Below are positions 47,991 through 60,800 of a DNA stretch of 64,000 nt, piece after piece (within the stretch, counting starts at the first letter, position 1; each line of letters begins with the position of its first letter). The notes under the pieces were generated by a model. The model saw only the letters and a list, made by a program, of their open reading frames with translations, made no database searches and was not told where the DNA came from. The DNA comes from Varanus komodoensis. Taxonomy: Eukaryota; Chordata; Lepidosauria; Squamata; Varanidae. The DNA lies in NCBI RefSeq assembly GCF_004798865.1, contig NW_025335268.1:51080959-51144958 (forward strand), given 5' to 3'. The position numbers were made by a program, and so were the translations under genes.

Positions 47991-49639
47991 GTGGTATTAC
48001 TGATTTTTACTGCATGGGATGAAAAGCCTATTCTGAATGTTCATAGAAGTTCATGGAGGATAAAACTATCACTGGCTACTAATTATAATTATATGCTATC
48101 CACATGATACCAAAAAAAAAAAAAAGATATTAAATGTAATAATTGAGCAGGACAGTAGCTGCTTGCAAAGTGCCTGCCTTTATTCAGGCACGTTAGAAAA
48201 AAAACCTACCTTCGAGGTGGACAATCAGCCACCTGCAGAGATTACTGAAAGAGCCAAGGATTTAACTTTTTCAGGCTGACAATTGTCCAGAGTAAGGAAC
48301 TCTTGTTTGTGAAATGCATTGGGCCTTAATAAACATCAGTACTTCTGAGAACTGTTTCTCTCCTGCTCCTTTGTGGCTATTTGTTGCCTCTTGGAGCAGA
48401 AGCAGCAGGTCTTTGAATACTAGTTGCTGGGAAATAACAGAGGGAGAGTCCATTGCCCATCCCAAGAGGCTGACATTTATCTGCCACTCTCCAGTGTCTC
48501 CGTGATTCACAATGCAAAGACATACACAAATAGGCACAGAATAACACTGGGAGAGAAGTCTCCCATTTGCTTTCATTCTTTAATACACAGCAGAGGTGCT
48601 TTTCTTTGATTAAATGAAAAACAAAGATTTTCATGGGGATTAACATCAGATCCTTTGAGCATTTCTGATATTCAATTAAAATGCATTGAGTAATCATTAA
48701 AAAATGCATGGCATATGCAGCGAATAATAGCTAAAAAGGCTAATTGGAAACCTGGTGGTTAGAATGACAAATTGCTCTTTCTCCTGCTTTTGATTCATAT
48801 GTCATTATATATCAATAAAGAATAATTTGTGAAATGCCTTGCAGTCTTTGATTGACAGCGACTGGCTGCCTAGCTGTTGCTTCACTAATGATAAGACAAT
48901 CACACCAGTCTCAAGGGTAAAAGAGTCAACATTATGCAACCTCTAAGAACAGTTTCCTTTGATGTTTGGGCCTTCAGGGAAAGACTCTTTTGCTTAATGG
49001 AACGTAATTTAGCTTACCAACCTGTCTGAGAATATGTGCTAGTATGGCAATTCATGGTTTAAGGTATTAATCTCAATAGATATAAAGGCATTCATTCATT
49101 ATAATGTTATTGATAGCTTGGACTGTCAGTATAGTGATCCCAATTGGTTTACTATGCAAATTTCTTCATATTAGACACATACAGAGTCATACATTATTAT
49201 GCTGCTAGAAGTTACCTGTTATTTGGCTGCTGATACTAAATATTTAACTAATATCTCCACTTCACTGCATGGTAAACACCTAGGAATGACTCCAGGCACG
49301 GCATGGAGAAGGCGGATAGGGAGAATTTTTCCCCCTTCTAACATAACACTAACACATAATACATAATACTAAAACCAAGCTCCTTTCATGAATGGCCAGA
49401 GCTTCAAGACAGATAAAAGAGAGTACTTCCTCATACAATGCATAGTTAAATTATGTTATTTGCTACTACAAGTTATGTTGATGACTGCCATTTTCCAGAT
49501 GGAGGATATTTGGCTCAACAACCTTGCTTGAGGCGACTTTTGGCATGGAGGACAGGAAGGTGTGTGGGGAGGAGGTTCTTGTTTGGAGGGAGAGTCTGCG
49601 ACTGCGATCTCAACTAGAGGAAGCCTCCACCACGTGTCA
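47991..49639. other. Unique sequence around the candidate element
   Basis: Apart from the 48.64-48.96 kb stretch, no exon or repeat is recognised. A 14-base A run lies at about 48,112-48,125. Confidence 0.4.
48640..48960. promoter_or_regulatory. Candidate conserved non-coding element with PBX-MEIS site
   Basis: Repeat-free sequence contains TGATTGACAG at 48,849-48,858, the joint PBX-MEIS/PREP consensus. A TCF/LEF-like CTTTGAT overlaps it (48,846-48,852), and ATGCAT octamer-like and TAATCATTAA/GCTAATTGG homeodomain cores lie nearby. This density suggests a developmental enhancer. Neither conservation nor target gene is visible here. Confidence 0.35.
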
Positions 49640-49925
49640 GAGCTGGGAAGATGGCCAAGTTTGTGTTGAACACGAACGCGGCCGTCTTCCCCACATGAAC
49701 ATGATTGTGGCCAACTTCCCCACCCAAACACGCTCTAACACGTGGTCGCAGTGCAGGGAAGATGGCCACAATCATGTTTGTGGGGGAAAGATGGCCGCAA
49801 TCGTGTTCATGTGGGGAAGATGGCTGCGATCATGTTTGTCACCCAATGTGGAATTTGTGAACAGAGGCAAAATTTTGCCAAATTGTTCACGAACAGAAGC
49901 ATTTGTGAACTGAGGTATTACTGTA
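49640..49925. mobile_element. DNA-transposon-like piece with inverted minisatellite
   Basis: A unit of about 29 bases with core GGGAAGATGGCCGCAATCAT occurs about three times in direct order (from about 49,756, 49,785 and 49,814). It also occurs inverted at 49,678-49,724 (CCCCACATGAACATGATTGTGGCC…), giving a strong hairpin. The right end, 'gttcacgaacagaagcatttgtgaactgaggtattactgta', resembles the terminal inverted repeats of Tigger-like elements. A matching left end was not found. Confidence 0.55.
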
Positions 49926-50247
49926 TTTATCTGATGGTCAAACTAAACTATCATACAAGTTTTACATTTTACTGTTGTGTAAATGTGCACAACCCTGATA
50001 TGGATTTGGACCACAGGGCTCAGGTGGGGGGGAAGGTACGTCAAACCTTCCCGTGCATTTTTTTTTTCAAATCCTTCTCTTGCAGTAACATTAAAAGAAG
50101 GGGAAGCAGAAGCAGAAGCCAACCTCTCCTTTGGAGTGAATGGAGAGTACTTTTTAATTCAACCATGGTATATGTACAAGAGGTGAATCTTCTGTAGTCA
50201 TTATTTTTGTTTTCTTAATGTCCAGCTGCAGTCCTGCTTTTCACTTT

Positions 50248-50350
50248 CTATTTTTATTTATTTATTTATTTATTTTTATTTATTAAAACATTTTTATGCC
50301 GCCCCATTCGCCGAAGCCTCGGGGCGGCTTACAACATATTTTAATCCACA
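50248..50350 (-). mobile_element. L2-like/SINE tail, minus strand
   Basis: (TTTA)n is followed by 'tttttatgccgccccattcgccgaagcctcggggcggcttacaa'. This is the reverse complement of a 3' tail, TTGTAAGCCGCCCCGAGGCT, found on many squamate retroelement copies. Confidence 0.65.
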
Positions 50351-51567
50351 TCAAAGGAGGGGGAACATCTATCCCATTTCCCATTGCATACTTCATCCTC
50401 TAAAAGAGGAAGAGGAGATTCTCCTGTATCTATGAGGCTTTCAAGTGATCCAAATGCTGATTTTCAATGTGGTTTCAACATTTCAAATAATTATAAATAG
50501 TTGTGTTGGCTGCTCTGTTCCTTTAACTGCAGGTTCCACAGAAATGTGGGGCCATATGGAGACAGTATCCAAGCACCACATTAATAATCTATATATGTCT
50601 GGAATACATGTGCTTTTGTTATTTAAGCAGTACAATGAAGCACTGTTAAAATGTAGCCTAGGTTGCTTAACACAGAATTCCTAAGAGCAGAATATAAATT
50701 TACTAAAATAAGTACACAGATGTGAAAATGAGGGTGTGAACTCAAGTATTCAGTTTTTCTGGGAATGTCCAACAGTGTAGGAGTTCTGTAATATGATTGC
50801 TGATTGCAAAGATAATTTCTGCATCACAATATATGTCATTCCAAAGGCTATCAGTATTATTTTTGAACCTTATGGCTAAGGATTTCTGCATAATGCCTTT
50901 CTTAAATGGCTGTATTCAGTTACTTATTCATGCATAGCACAGAACTGAAAGTCCCCAAGAAACTTTATAAACAGCAGGTGTATTAAAATTTTAATAAATT
51001 TCTCCCATGATTCTTTGCAACCTAATCCAGCAGCTAAAACAAGCAAGGATATCATAAAAAAACACCATACCACAGTTCCCATTTATCTCCTCCATGGAAA
51101 CACTTCAAGCTTTTGATTATAACCAGTCAAATGCATATTTTTCCTGATTATCTCAACAGTTAGTGAGATTTCTCCTTAGTTATTTTACTTTAATTATCCC
51201 ACAGACTTATCCATGATGTAGTAAGGACTGTAATCAGTGCATTTCCTTTTCCCTTTAATTAGTAATTTAGTTGTAATTCTTATGTGTATCCTTCCATTTT
51301 CTTCCCTGTGTTGTTAACTTTATTTTGAAATGAAACTCAGTGTTAAACAAAATCAATTCACCTCCTTAGAGCTGTCCCCTGTTCCATCATCTCATCCAGC
51401 CTGGGTGAATTTTGACATTGCTGGACTTGCTTTTTAAATTGTTTTTAATAGATTGTGAGGTTGCAGGCAGGAACAGATTACATTTTGGTATTTACTGCCT
51501 GTATAATTTTAGACACTTTATATGTGCTTGGTGATCATATAGTAGGCCAATGAACAGGATAAAAGTC

Positions 51568-51625
51568 TAATATATATAAATAAATGTGTTCATGTGTGTG
51601 TGTGCGCACACACATGTGCATGCAT
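51568..51625. repeat. Alternating purine-pyrimidine tract
   Basis: TATATATAAATAAATGTGTT followed by (TG)n, CGCG and (CA)n gives a partly self-complementary TGTGTGCGCACACA core that could extrude or form Z-DNA. Confidence 0.7.
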
Positions 51626-54322
51626 TTGTGTACACCCACATAGAACATTAAGTACACAGAGTCAGATGTATGCAGGCTGGATGCTACCAAGTTTCATCCA
51701 ACTGTGGAAGTAAATAGTCTTTCCCACTGTGTAAGAGAAAGTTAAGCTCCCTCAAAAAGCTTCATAAATAGATGTCCCCATTGACACACAACTCTAGATG
51801 ACTACACAGCACATAATATCACATGAATCTTCTTTTCAGTCTCACAATACTTTTGTTCAAACAATATTTTATATGAGAAAGCCATGCATTATTTGACTTC
51901 GGGTTTTTTTTCTTCTTCTTTAACATGGGAACTGTGCATTTCGATTTAGCATAAACATGATAGATTTGGGGAAGGAGATAACCTCCAGCCTTCTCCGAAG
52001 AAATGGCATGCAATTACCATAATGCACGGATGTTCTGAATCTGAATTTCTGATTCAAATAAAGCTCCTCTGAAAACAGAAGAGTGTATGAGGGAATCAGA
52101 GGCTTTTACAATATTTAGTTGTTTAGTTCAAGTGCAGAAATGTATCTGTAAAGGTTCTTGGCAAAAGCACTGTGTTGTAGTATCACACCTGTAAGAAGCA
52201 GTTCAATCCTAAACTCTAGAATGCTTTACAGGATCTTGAGTGTTTCCAGTCTGAATCCAACAAATACAGGTTTCCATGGTGATTTACAAAAAAAAGAAAA
52301 GAAAGAAAAGGTAAATTTTTATATTGTAAATTCGTTTTATATTTTTAATGTATTATATTTTAATGGTTTGTGAGCCTCCCCGAGGAACTTCATTTCATGA
52401 TAATTGCTACATATTTGCGATTGAGTGTATCTTTCTGTCTCAACCTGAGCCATTGAGCTCATCATCACAGACTTAGCTCTCAATCTCCTGATGACACCTA
52501 TCATACAATGCAAGCCAAAGTCTGGTTTTGTTTTGAGGATTATCAAGGCAGCAAGGAGATTTCCAGAATAAAATCCAAGTACCCCTTTGTGTCTTTTTTT
52601 TTTCTGCAGCACAAGTATTCAAGTCTGAAGCTGCAATACATATTTGTCCATCTCCGTTCAGAGACAAGTTTCTAAATCATTCCATACAGGGTGTGCAAAG
52701 GAGGCAGAGCTTTGAAAAGCTGCTCACCTGGTCACTTTGTGGTGACTTGGGACCTCTTTTAACAGGTACATTCATTTGTTGTTTTTGTTTGGGTACAAAT
52801 TATTGTATAGGTATACACAAGTAGTTAATATAAGGACTTTGACGGGGGTGGGGGGGCTTAAATCCATTGTTCAGCTTTGCCATAATTATTCCACTGCAGC
52901 TAACTTATAATTTAGCAATCACAAAATGTTCACTTTGCTATGTTTTGGTTCCCTTCCAGTAGGAATGCTCTGAATTGTGGTTTTTTTTCCCTGCTTAAAG
53001 ATGTCACCAACTGTTTTTGCTTCTACTACATAACACTAAAATAATATTGGATCATCTTTTTCCAGGTATATTTCCTCCCTCAGCATCATGACATTGCCTG
53101 CAATTTTATTTTATTTTTGATCATCTCCACTACCTGTCTACTTGGAGTGTTCCTTGTATCTCATGTTTTAAATCCAACCCCTTGGCTTAAATTTTCCCCT
53201 GAATCAACAAGGTGTGTGGGGAGGGAGAGACTCTACACAACACAATTTTCTTGGGTCATTAGATTTATTTTTATTTATTTAAACAACTTATATGCCTGTT
53301 TCTCTCTAATTGTTTTGGATTGACACCCCAGTCATCTCATGCTGGCTGAGTTGAAAAGGGTATATATTTCAAAACACTGGGCTAGGAAAGGCTCTCTTAA
53401 ATCATTCACAGGTTATCCTTTCTATATCTCCACTGAGATAGGAGACTATTCTTGCCACTGGTTACATCCTGTTGTTCTATTCAAGGTTTGCTGTGCATTC
53501 AAAGGGCAAGAAATGTTTTGGCTGGTGGGCTGAAAAATCATGGGCAGAAAAATCAAAGCCATGTAGACTTTAGGGTTTCTACTTTCAACCAGTTCTCCTG
53601 AAACAGCAGGAGAAACCCATCTCAAGATATATTTGCAAGTGGTTTTCTTATATTCCCAAACAAATACTCTGCACAGACTTTCACAATCACAGTTACATCT
53701 GTGTTCTTTTAAGGACAGAAAATGCACCATCACAGTTGGTCATAGCTCCATTTTTGAATGAAACCACTGGTACCCACAGTTTAGTTAAATCATCTGCTAA
53801 TGAGATAATGGTTCTGTTAATCACTCAATTTCAGCAGCAGTGGGGATGCCTGGTGGGTTTTAAACCAATTAATTTTGGAGGTAAAGGTAGCAGGTGTAAA
53901 AGAGTGAAAGATTTAAATTAGGGGATATCTCATTATCCTGTGCAGGAATGTTTTGATTTAATGTATTAATTATCACTCATTTTCTTGTTATTGTAAAATC
54001 AGGTGAACAAATGATTCAATTGTTTAAAGAAAAGTAAACAATAGAAATATTTTATTTGATATACTAATACAACTACAGCTTGGTCTCATGAGAGAGTAAG
54101 CAAAAGTTCAACTCTCCTTGAAGCTAATGATCTACTAGGGGCATTGTGGCAAACCAAAATGGCACACAGTTCCTTGAACCAAAGAAGGAAAATATTCAAA
54201 TTATGTGGTATCAGCCTTGCTAAGCTGGCAAGGTCTGGGCCAGCAGCTGGATGGGTGACAGCATGTGGATGCTGACTGCTATGGATTATTCAAAAAGGGT
54301 GTTTCCACCTTCCTCTTTCAAT

Positions 54323-54564
54323 AGCCGTTGTGGTGTAGTGGTTAAGAGTACAGGCCTGGGACTCAAGCAATCAGGGCTCTAGTACTCTCTCAGCCATAGA
54401 GCTACCAGGTGACTTTGGACCAGCCACAAACTCTCAGCTCAGGCTAGCTCAAAAGGCTGTTGTTGTGAGGATAAGATTGGGAGGAGGAGGAGGGGGAGGA
54501 GAATGAGAATGAGAATGAGAATGAAAACTGCCTTGAGTTCCTTGGAAGGAAAAAAGGTGGGAAA

Positions 54565-54611
<47 letters not shown>

Positions 54612-54612
54612 A
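54323..54612 (+). mobile_element. Sauria-SINE-like element with long (AAAT)n tail
   Basis: The head AGCCGTTGTGGTGTAGTGGT 'taagag' is tRNA-like. It is followed by 'ccaggtgactttggaccagccaca', an (AATGAG)n expansion at 54,500-54,524, 'gccttgagttcc', and about 13 AAAT units from about 54,560. No clear target-site duplication was seen. Confidence 0.85.
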
Positions 54613-55019
54613 TGGAAAAGCACATCAGCAGGACTGATGATGTCACATACCTTGTTTACTATCATGGTGATTAACCAGTGGGAAATAGCAAACTGGATTC
54701 CAATCTGGCCTTCCAGGCTTCCCTTAGAGGTTATGCCTCCTTTCCCTGGCTGACTCTTGAAGAAATATGATAAGATTGCCAGTTAAGGTCTGGATGAGAT
54801 GTGCTTCTTGAGAGAAACCAGGAAGTCGCTGAGGACAACACCCACTGCTTCAGCTCCAAGGAGAGAGAGGCTATAGCTTGAGAAAGACCTTTGGAAAAGG
54901 CTTCGTTTAAATAGGTTTACTTGAAAGGCAGGAGCTACGCAATTCAACAGCTTACTAGCATGGCAGCAGCAGTGGCTGAATCTTAGATAGAAGAAAAACA
55001 AACTGTGAGAAGAGAGAGA

Positions 55020-57690
55020 GAATGGGAGAAAGTGAAAATGGAGGATTTGAAATGGCTAAGCTCATTAAACCTGCAGGCTCAGAATTTAGCCCAGGCATGG
55101 AAAACCTGGAAAAAGGAATGCAATTTCACTATGAATTTGCATTGACAGATAGAAAGGTTTCTGTGACAATAGTACTGCCTCTGTATTTGTTTTGGAAAAA
55201 TGGGAAGAAAAATAAGTGAGACAATGTGTGGAAATATTCCTCAAGCACCAGAATGTTTGGCTATAATAATTTATTGTTTTGAGGTACACTGCAACCCCAT
55301 AAAGAATGAATCAGTGGAAAGGAACAGTTTTTTTCAAGAGGAACCATGCAACAAGAGATCACACTGATCTCTTGCATCAGTTTAAAGATCTTAGCTGCCA
55401 TCTGCAATTTTGGAAATAGCAAATTCCTTCAGAAAAGGCCATGCAGTGAGAGAACACATGTGTACAAAGGTGACTGCTGCAGGAATAAGCTTGGAGATTT
55501 GCAAGGAATCTGAGTTGTCCAAGGACAGGATTAGTATTCTGGAAGGACAGGAAATGGAGCTCATATGCTCCACCAGAAAGAGGGAGATAAGGACAACAGT
55601 GAGAAATGCAATGCTCTGTGTGTGATGGGAAGGGGGTAGACATGTAAGGCAGAAATTGGTTGTCTAGTTTATGAAAAGAGATTCCACAATCAAAACAAAC
55701 TTAATCACTATGCATTCAAGAGCCTTTCAAAACAGAAGAAGCCCAAAACTAGATTCCAGACTGCAAATATAGAGAGTGATAGCAAATGTGAAGACATCTG
55801 TGGGCAACAGATCGCATAGTAAACACACTGCAGCAAAATTCAATGGGACAATATAAACAAGTATATGCAACCGTGTACCTGAGGAATAAAGCATTACCAT
55901 TTCAATTAGACTATAGTGTCAGTTGCATTATTGTTCCTCTCTATCTAGTAATTCTCAGTATTCCATTGAAAGAGACTAATCAGCTTTTAAGACTGTATAA
56001 TCACAATACCTCAAAACCAGCAGGAAATTGAAAATAGAAAATGTCCAACCGAAATGCAAACAATTCAGGCTGGAATTTGTGGCTGTAGATGACTAGACAG
56101 CAGTACTATTGTTAGGTCTTAAGGCTGTTCAGGTTATGACAAAGGTACAGTTTAAGAACAAATCGACAGTGGATAGTGATGGAAGCTGGAAGCTGAAATC
56201 AAGGAAAGGTTCATGGGAGATTCAGGGATTTGTTTGAAGGAGATGGACTGATAGAGGGAATCTATAAACTCAGGGTAGGCACAAGTGCAAAGCCAGTTAG
56301 GTTAGCCAAGAGGAAAGCACAAGTGGTTTTAATATAACTTCTGAAAGGTAAGTTTCAGGTTGCAAATTAGTCAATCAGTATAGAGAAGTATAGATTGGAT
56401 AAACAGTCTAATGGTGATCTGAAATCCATCAGGGAAATTCAGGCTATGCATAGATCCAAAGCACTTAAAGCACTGAAGAGAAGTCATTTCCTTTGCCTGC
56501 TATTGAAGGTATAATACCAGAATTATCTAAAGCAAGACTATTCTTCATCTAGGATGTCACAAATGGATTCTGGCATATTGAGCTGAACTACAATATTTGC
56601 TGCACCATTTGTGAGAAATCGCTGACCAAGAATGCCAGTACGCATCAGACCTGCCCTAGAGAAGTTTCAGAACAGGTTGATACAAGGCTTGGACAGTCTG
56701 GAAATAATCTGGGCTATCACTTTTGACATGAAGATTGTAGAGAGAATGATGACTTACAACAAGCACAGCAGGGCCAGGGTCACAAATAAATACCATTTCT
56801 GAAGAGATGCAGAATAAGAATATCAAACTGAATAGGGACAAATGCAAGTAGAGATCCTAAAGCAGTTGACGCATCAAGAACATAGAATCAGAGAACAGTA
56901 GAGCTGGGAGGGGCTGTCGGGGCCATCCCCCTGCTCAGTGCAGGACCCCAAGTTAAACCATCTGCCTGTTTTATATGTCTGTTCAGTTGCATCTTGAATG
57001 CCTCTAGTGTGGGAGAACCCACAACTTTCCCAGATAATTGGTTCCATTGTTGTATTGCCCTAACAGCCAGGACATTTTTCAGGAATCTGGCTTCTGTAAG
57101 TTGAGCCCATTATTCTGTTTCCTGCACTCTAGGAAGAACACAAAGAGATCCTGGCCTTCTTTGTGATGGCATTTCAAGTACTTGTAGAATGCTATTGTAT
57201 CTGACTTCTCTTTTCAAGGCTAAGCATACCCAGTTCTCTAGTCTTTCCTCATAGGGCTTTGCCTCCAGTCCCTGGATCATCCTTGTTGCCATCCTTTGAA
57301 TGCTTTCCAGCTTGTCTGCATCTTTCTTCAACTGTGGTGCACAGAACTGTACTCATTACTCCAAATGAGGCCTAACCAGTGCTGAGGAAAGGGAAACTAG
57401 TACTTCACGTGATTTGGAACTGATACTGTGGGACTGGGTGGGGCAACATGAAGATGCTCTTTGAAAGGCATTTTTCTCTGAAACAATTGCATCAGCACCT
57501 GCCTTGAAGTATTACAGCCAAGAAGAGCAATTCATGATTCAGTGTGAAGCAAACAGGTCTAGGGGCAACCATGCTGCAAAGAGGACAGCCAGTTGCCAGC
57601 AGTCTTTCATGAACCAAAAAGAGCCATACCCTATCAAAAAGAACTACTAGCAATACTTTTTAAAATGGAGAAATTTCACCGGTACAAATA
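55020..57690 (+). mobile_element. Ty3/gypsy-type LTR retrotransposon fossil (internal part)
   Basis: Decayed plus-strand coding traces appear in the order expected of a Ty3/gypsy element: gag-like (from about 55,020), protease-like (about 55,850-56,150), reverse-transcriptase-like (about 56,560-56,860) and, after an antisense CR1 insertion, RNase H-like (about 57,400-57,690). I see no integrase region and no pair of LTRs, so both ends are lost or unrecognisable. It is thoroughly broken, with many interruptions, and clearly older than the CR1 that landed in it. The family level is secure; the lineage within Ty3/gypsy is not. Confidence 0.72.
56881..57385 (-). mobile_element. CR1 LINE 3' end, minus strand, inside the gypsy fossil
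   Basis: Minus-strand frame 57,110-57,331 (73 codons) carries the CR1 ORF2 C-terminus: KKDADKLESIQRMATRMIQG, then PYEERLENWVCLALKREV (family PYEERLRELGLFSLEKRR). Towards lower coordinates it ends in the CR1 3' terminus (…CTACTGTTCTCTGATTCTATG). Gypsy-like coding traces stop at its left edge and resume at its right edge, so it inserted into that element. It is strongly 5'-truncated. Confidence 0.88.
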
Positions 57691-57899
57691 GGAATGCACA
57701 GTAGGTGTTCAGACTTCTCTGGGGATATATACATATTCTGAGAATTCTGGGAAGTGAAAGGAGGTCACTGTGAGCAGCAGATAAGTCAGGCTTCGACTGA
57801 TAAGTTCAGGTCAGTGGCCCACCTACCTAACAGCTCGTGAAATTCAACAAATCTACTTTTCTCCTCCTCATTCAAAAGCAAACAATTTATAGAAAGGAT

Positions 57900-60800
57900 T
57901 CTCCAGTGGTAGTGACCTGCAAAGTGCATGCAAGGTTTGTGTTCTAACTTGAGACTAGCATGGTGTATACTTGCAATAAATGCCAGCTGGTTGCATTATT
58001 AGAGGAAAGAGTGAGAGTGCTTGAGCAGCTGGTGTTTCCCTCTGAGGAATAAGTGAAAGTGGAGAGTTCCTGGACAGAGCACTAGAACTGCAGGAACAAA
58101 AAGAAGCAACAACAGGTTGAAACAGATATACAGAATGCTTATTTGAAGCAAGCCACTGAAGAGAAAACTCCTGGGAGAAGAGTAACAGTTAGGAGCAGAA
58201 AAATAAGAAGATACTCTGCTCCAGTGAAACCAATAGAGCTAAGTATAAGCAGTCCCTGGATTAGAAATGAGTTCCCAAGAAAACAGAAATTTATCTATTG
58301 TATGTAAGTTGGATTATGTATAGTCGACTCTCCACATTTGTGGGGTTTAGGGGTGCAGGACCCCCCATGAAAGTGGAAAAACCACAAATATAGGGGGCTT
58401 CCACCTGCACGAACTCACCAGTTCCTTCTCTTTACAGCAAAGAAATGCCAGAGAGATTTTCTCTCTGGATCAGCTTGGCAGAAAGGCATTCTTTGGAGGC
58501 CTCCTTCTCTCCCTTTTCACTTCCTCTCTCTCTATGGTGATAATGATTTTCTGCAGTAATTTTTAAAAACTTAAGGGTCTTATGGAAGTTTGTAAGTACA
58601 GGTTGAGTCTTAACTCAGATGTTTGTAACCTGGGGATTGCCTGTAACTGCTTTCAGCCACTGGAGGATGAGACAACCTGCAGAAGAAGAATTACAAGAGA
58701 AACTGCAACAGGGAATGAGATGCAGAAAGACAGCTGACCAAGAAAAAACAAGAGCAACCATTGTGGGAGACTCCTTGTTGCATGAGATGAAAATCAAAAT
58801 GCATAGCAATGACCGATGGACTCAACAGGCATGCTGGTTCCCTAAAGTTCAGCTTAGAAATCTGAAATGGATGAAAAGATTGCCAAGGCTCATAAAGCTC
58901 AAAGATACCTATCCTTTTTTTCTCTAATTCGTGTGGGATACTTCCAAATGGAGCTACAAAGAAATCACATCAGATTTTGAAGCTCTGGGAAGGAAACTCA
59001 AGAACGTTGAGTTGGAGATTTTTCACATCCATCTTCCCGGTTCTTGGAAGAGAAACAGAATAAAAAAGAAAAAAAAAACTCTAGATGACAACTGGTGCTG
59101 AGATGAGAGTTTGGGATTCTGGGACCCCAGACCACACTACTTGGAAGATGTCCTGTTTGCAAAGTATGGGTTGCACCTTACAAGAGCTGGAAAGAATGTG
59201 TTTGCCTGCAGCATGAAGAATTTCATCAGAAGGGTTTTAAACTGAATCTAAGGAGGCATACATGCACTTGGAGGCAACAGTGGATGAAGGCTTATTCACC
59301 ATAACAGAGAGAAGAGCTCTAGTAGAACCCCAAATAGTCTTCACAATAATGTAGGAAAGAAGCCAGACCACAAAGCACATGGGATTCAGTGTTTATATAT
59401 TAATACCCAGACTATGGGAAACAACAGAATGTATTGAACTCTTCATGCATGAAGTCAAATACAACTTGATAGGTATTACTGAAACTTGGTAGAAAGCCTC
59501 TCATGACTAAAATATAGTGATTGAAGGATATAGGTTGATCAGAAAAAGCAGAATAAACAGGAAAAGAAGTGGAGTTGCATTACATCTTAAAATACTTATC
59601 TCTGCACAGAAATACAAGAAGATGAGCCTGGCAGCCCCAATGAGAGCATTCTAGTCAAAATAAATGTGTCAAAGAAGAAAAGGAACATGACAGTTGGAGC
59701 CTACTACCAACCACCAAAGTAAGGGGAAGATGAAGATAAAAAACGTGTTAAGCAAATTGTCAGTATTTCAAGAATGTAGTAGTAAGAAATGAGGGAAGGC
59801 CAAGTGACAAAAGAAGAGTGCAGACTGGTGATACAGAAGTGCAAGAATGACATCAGGAAAGCTAAAGTCTGAATGAGCTGAGGGTAACAAGGGATGCTAA
59901 AAGCAGCAACAACAGCAGCAAAAAGCTTTTTAGGTATGTGTACAATGTAAGATAGAGGAAAAAATGGAGGTTCGGCTTTTCAATGAGGAGGACAAATTAA
60001 TAACAGATACAAAAGAAAGGCTGAAGTGTTCAGTTCCTACATTGGCTCACTCTTTTCCCCGAAAGAGGTCTATGATTTCCCCCTGGCATAAATGAAGTAC
60101 AAATTGGTCAGGGTAGATGCTTGAGATTAATAAACAAATCATCAAAGAACACCTATTTTTTAATGAGTTTTAATCTCCAGGGCCTAATGAACTGCATCCT
60201 AGGGTCATGAAGGAACTGGCAGAAGAACTCTCAGAAGCACTGTCAATATTACACATAAGAAGGTTCTGGGAATTATTGAAGGTCATAAGTTGAATATGTG
60301 ATATGGCTGCAAAATGGGCAAATATTATTTAAGGCTGCATTAATAGAGGTATAGCTTCCAAATAATGAGAGGTACTGGTCTCCCTCTACTCAACACCAGT
60401 TAGACCCCATCTCAAGTACTGAATCCAGTTCTGAGTACCACACTTCAAGAATGATGCAGACAAGCTGGAAAACATTCAGAGAAGGGTATCCGAGATGAAC
60501 TGTAGACTGGAAACAAAGCCCTGTAAGGAAGTATTGAAAGAACTGGGCATGTTTAGCCTTGAGAAGACTGAAGAGAGATAATACTTTTCAAATACTTAAA
60601 AGGTTGTCACACAGAAGAGGACGAGGATCTCTTCTCAGTCACCACAAAATGCAGGACAAAGAATAATGGGCTATAGGAAGCCAGATTATGGCTAGACATC
60701 AGGAAAAACTTTCTGATTGTTAGAGCAATGTGACAATGGAGCCAATTACCCAGGGAGGTCATGGGCTTTCCCAGGCTGGAGACATTCAACAACTTTTCCA

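Larger units (their letters stand above)
49926..54322. other. Mostly unique upstream sequence
   Basis: Besides the 50.25 kb tail it holds an alternating TA/TG/CG/CA stretch at about 51,568-51,625 and a minus-strand (TTTA) tail fragment at about 53,262-53,300. No exon is recognised. Confidence 0.4.

Noticed and set aside
49524-50197. Overlapping frames of 129 and 151 codons with repeated GKMAAI-like segments
   Set aside because: They are translations of the 29-bp minisatellite and not a gene.
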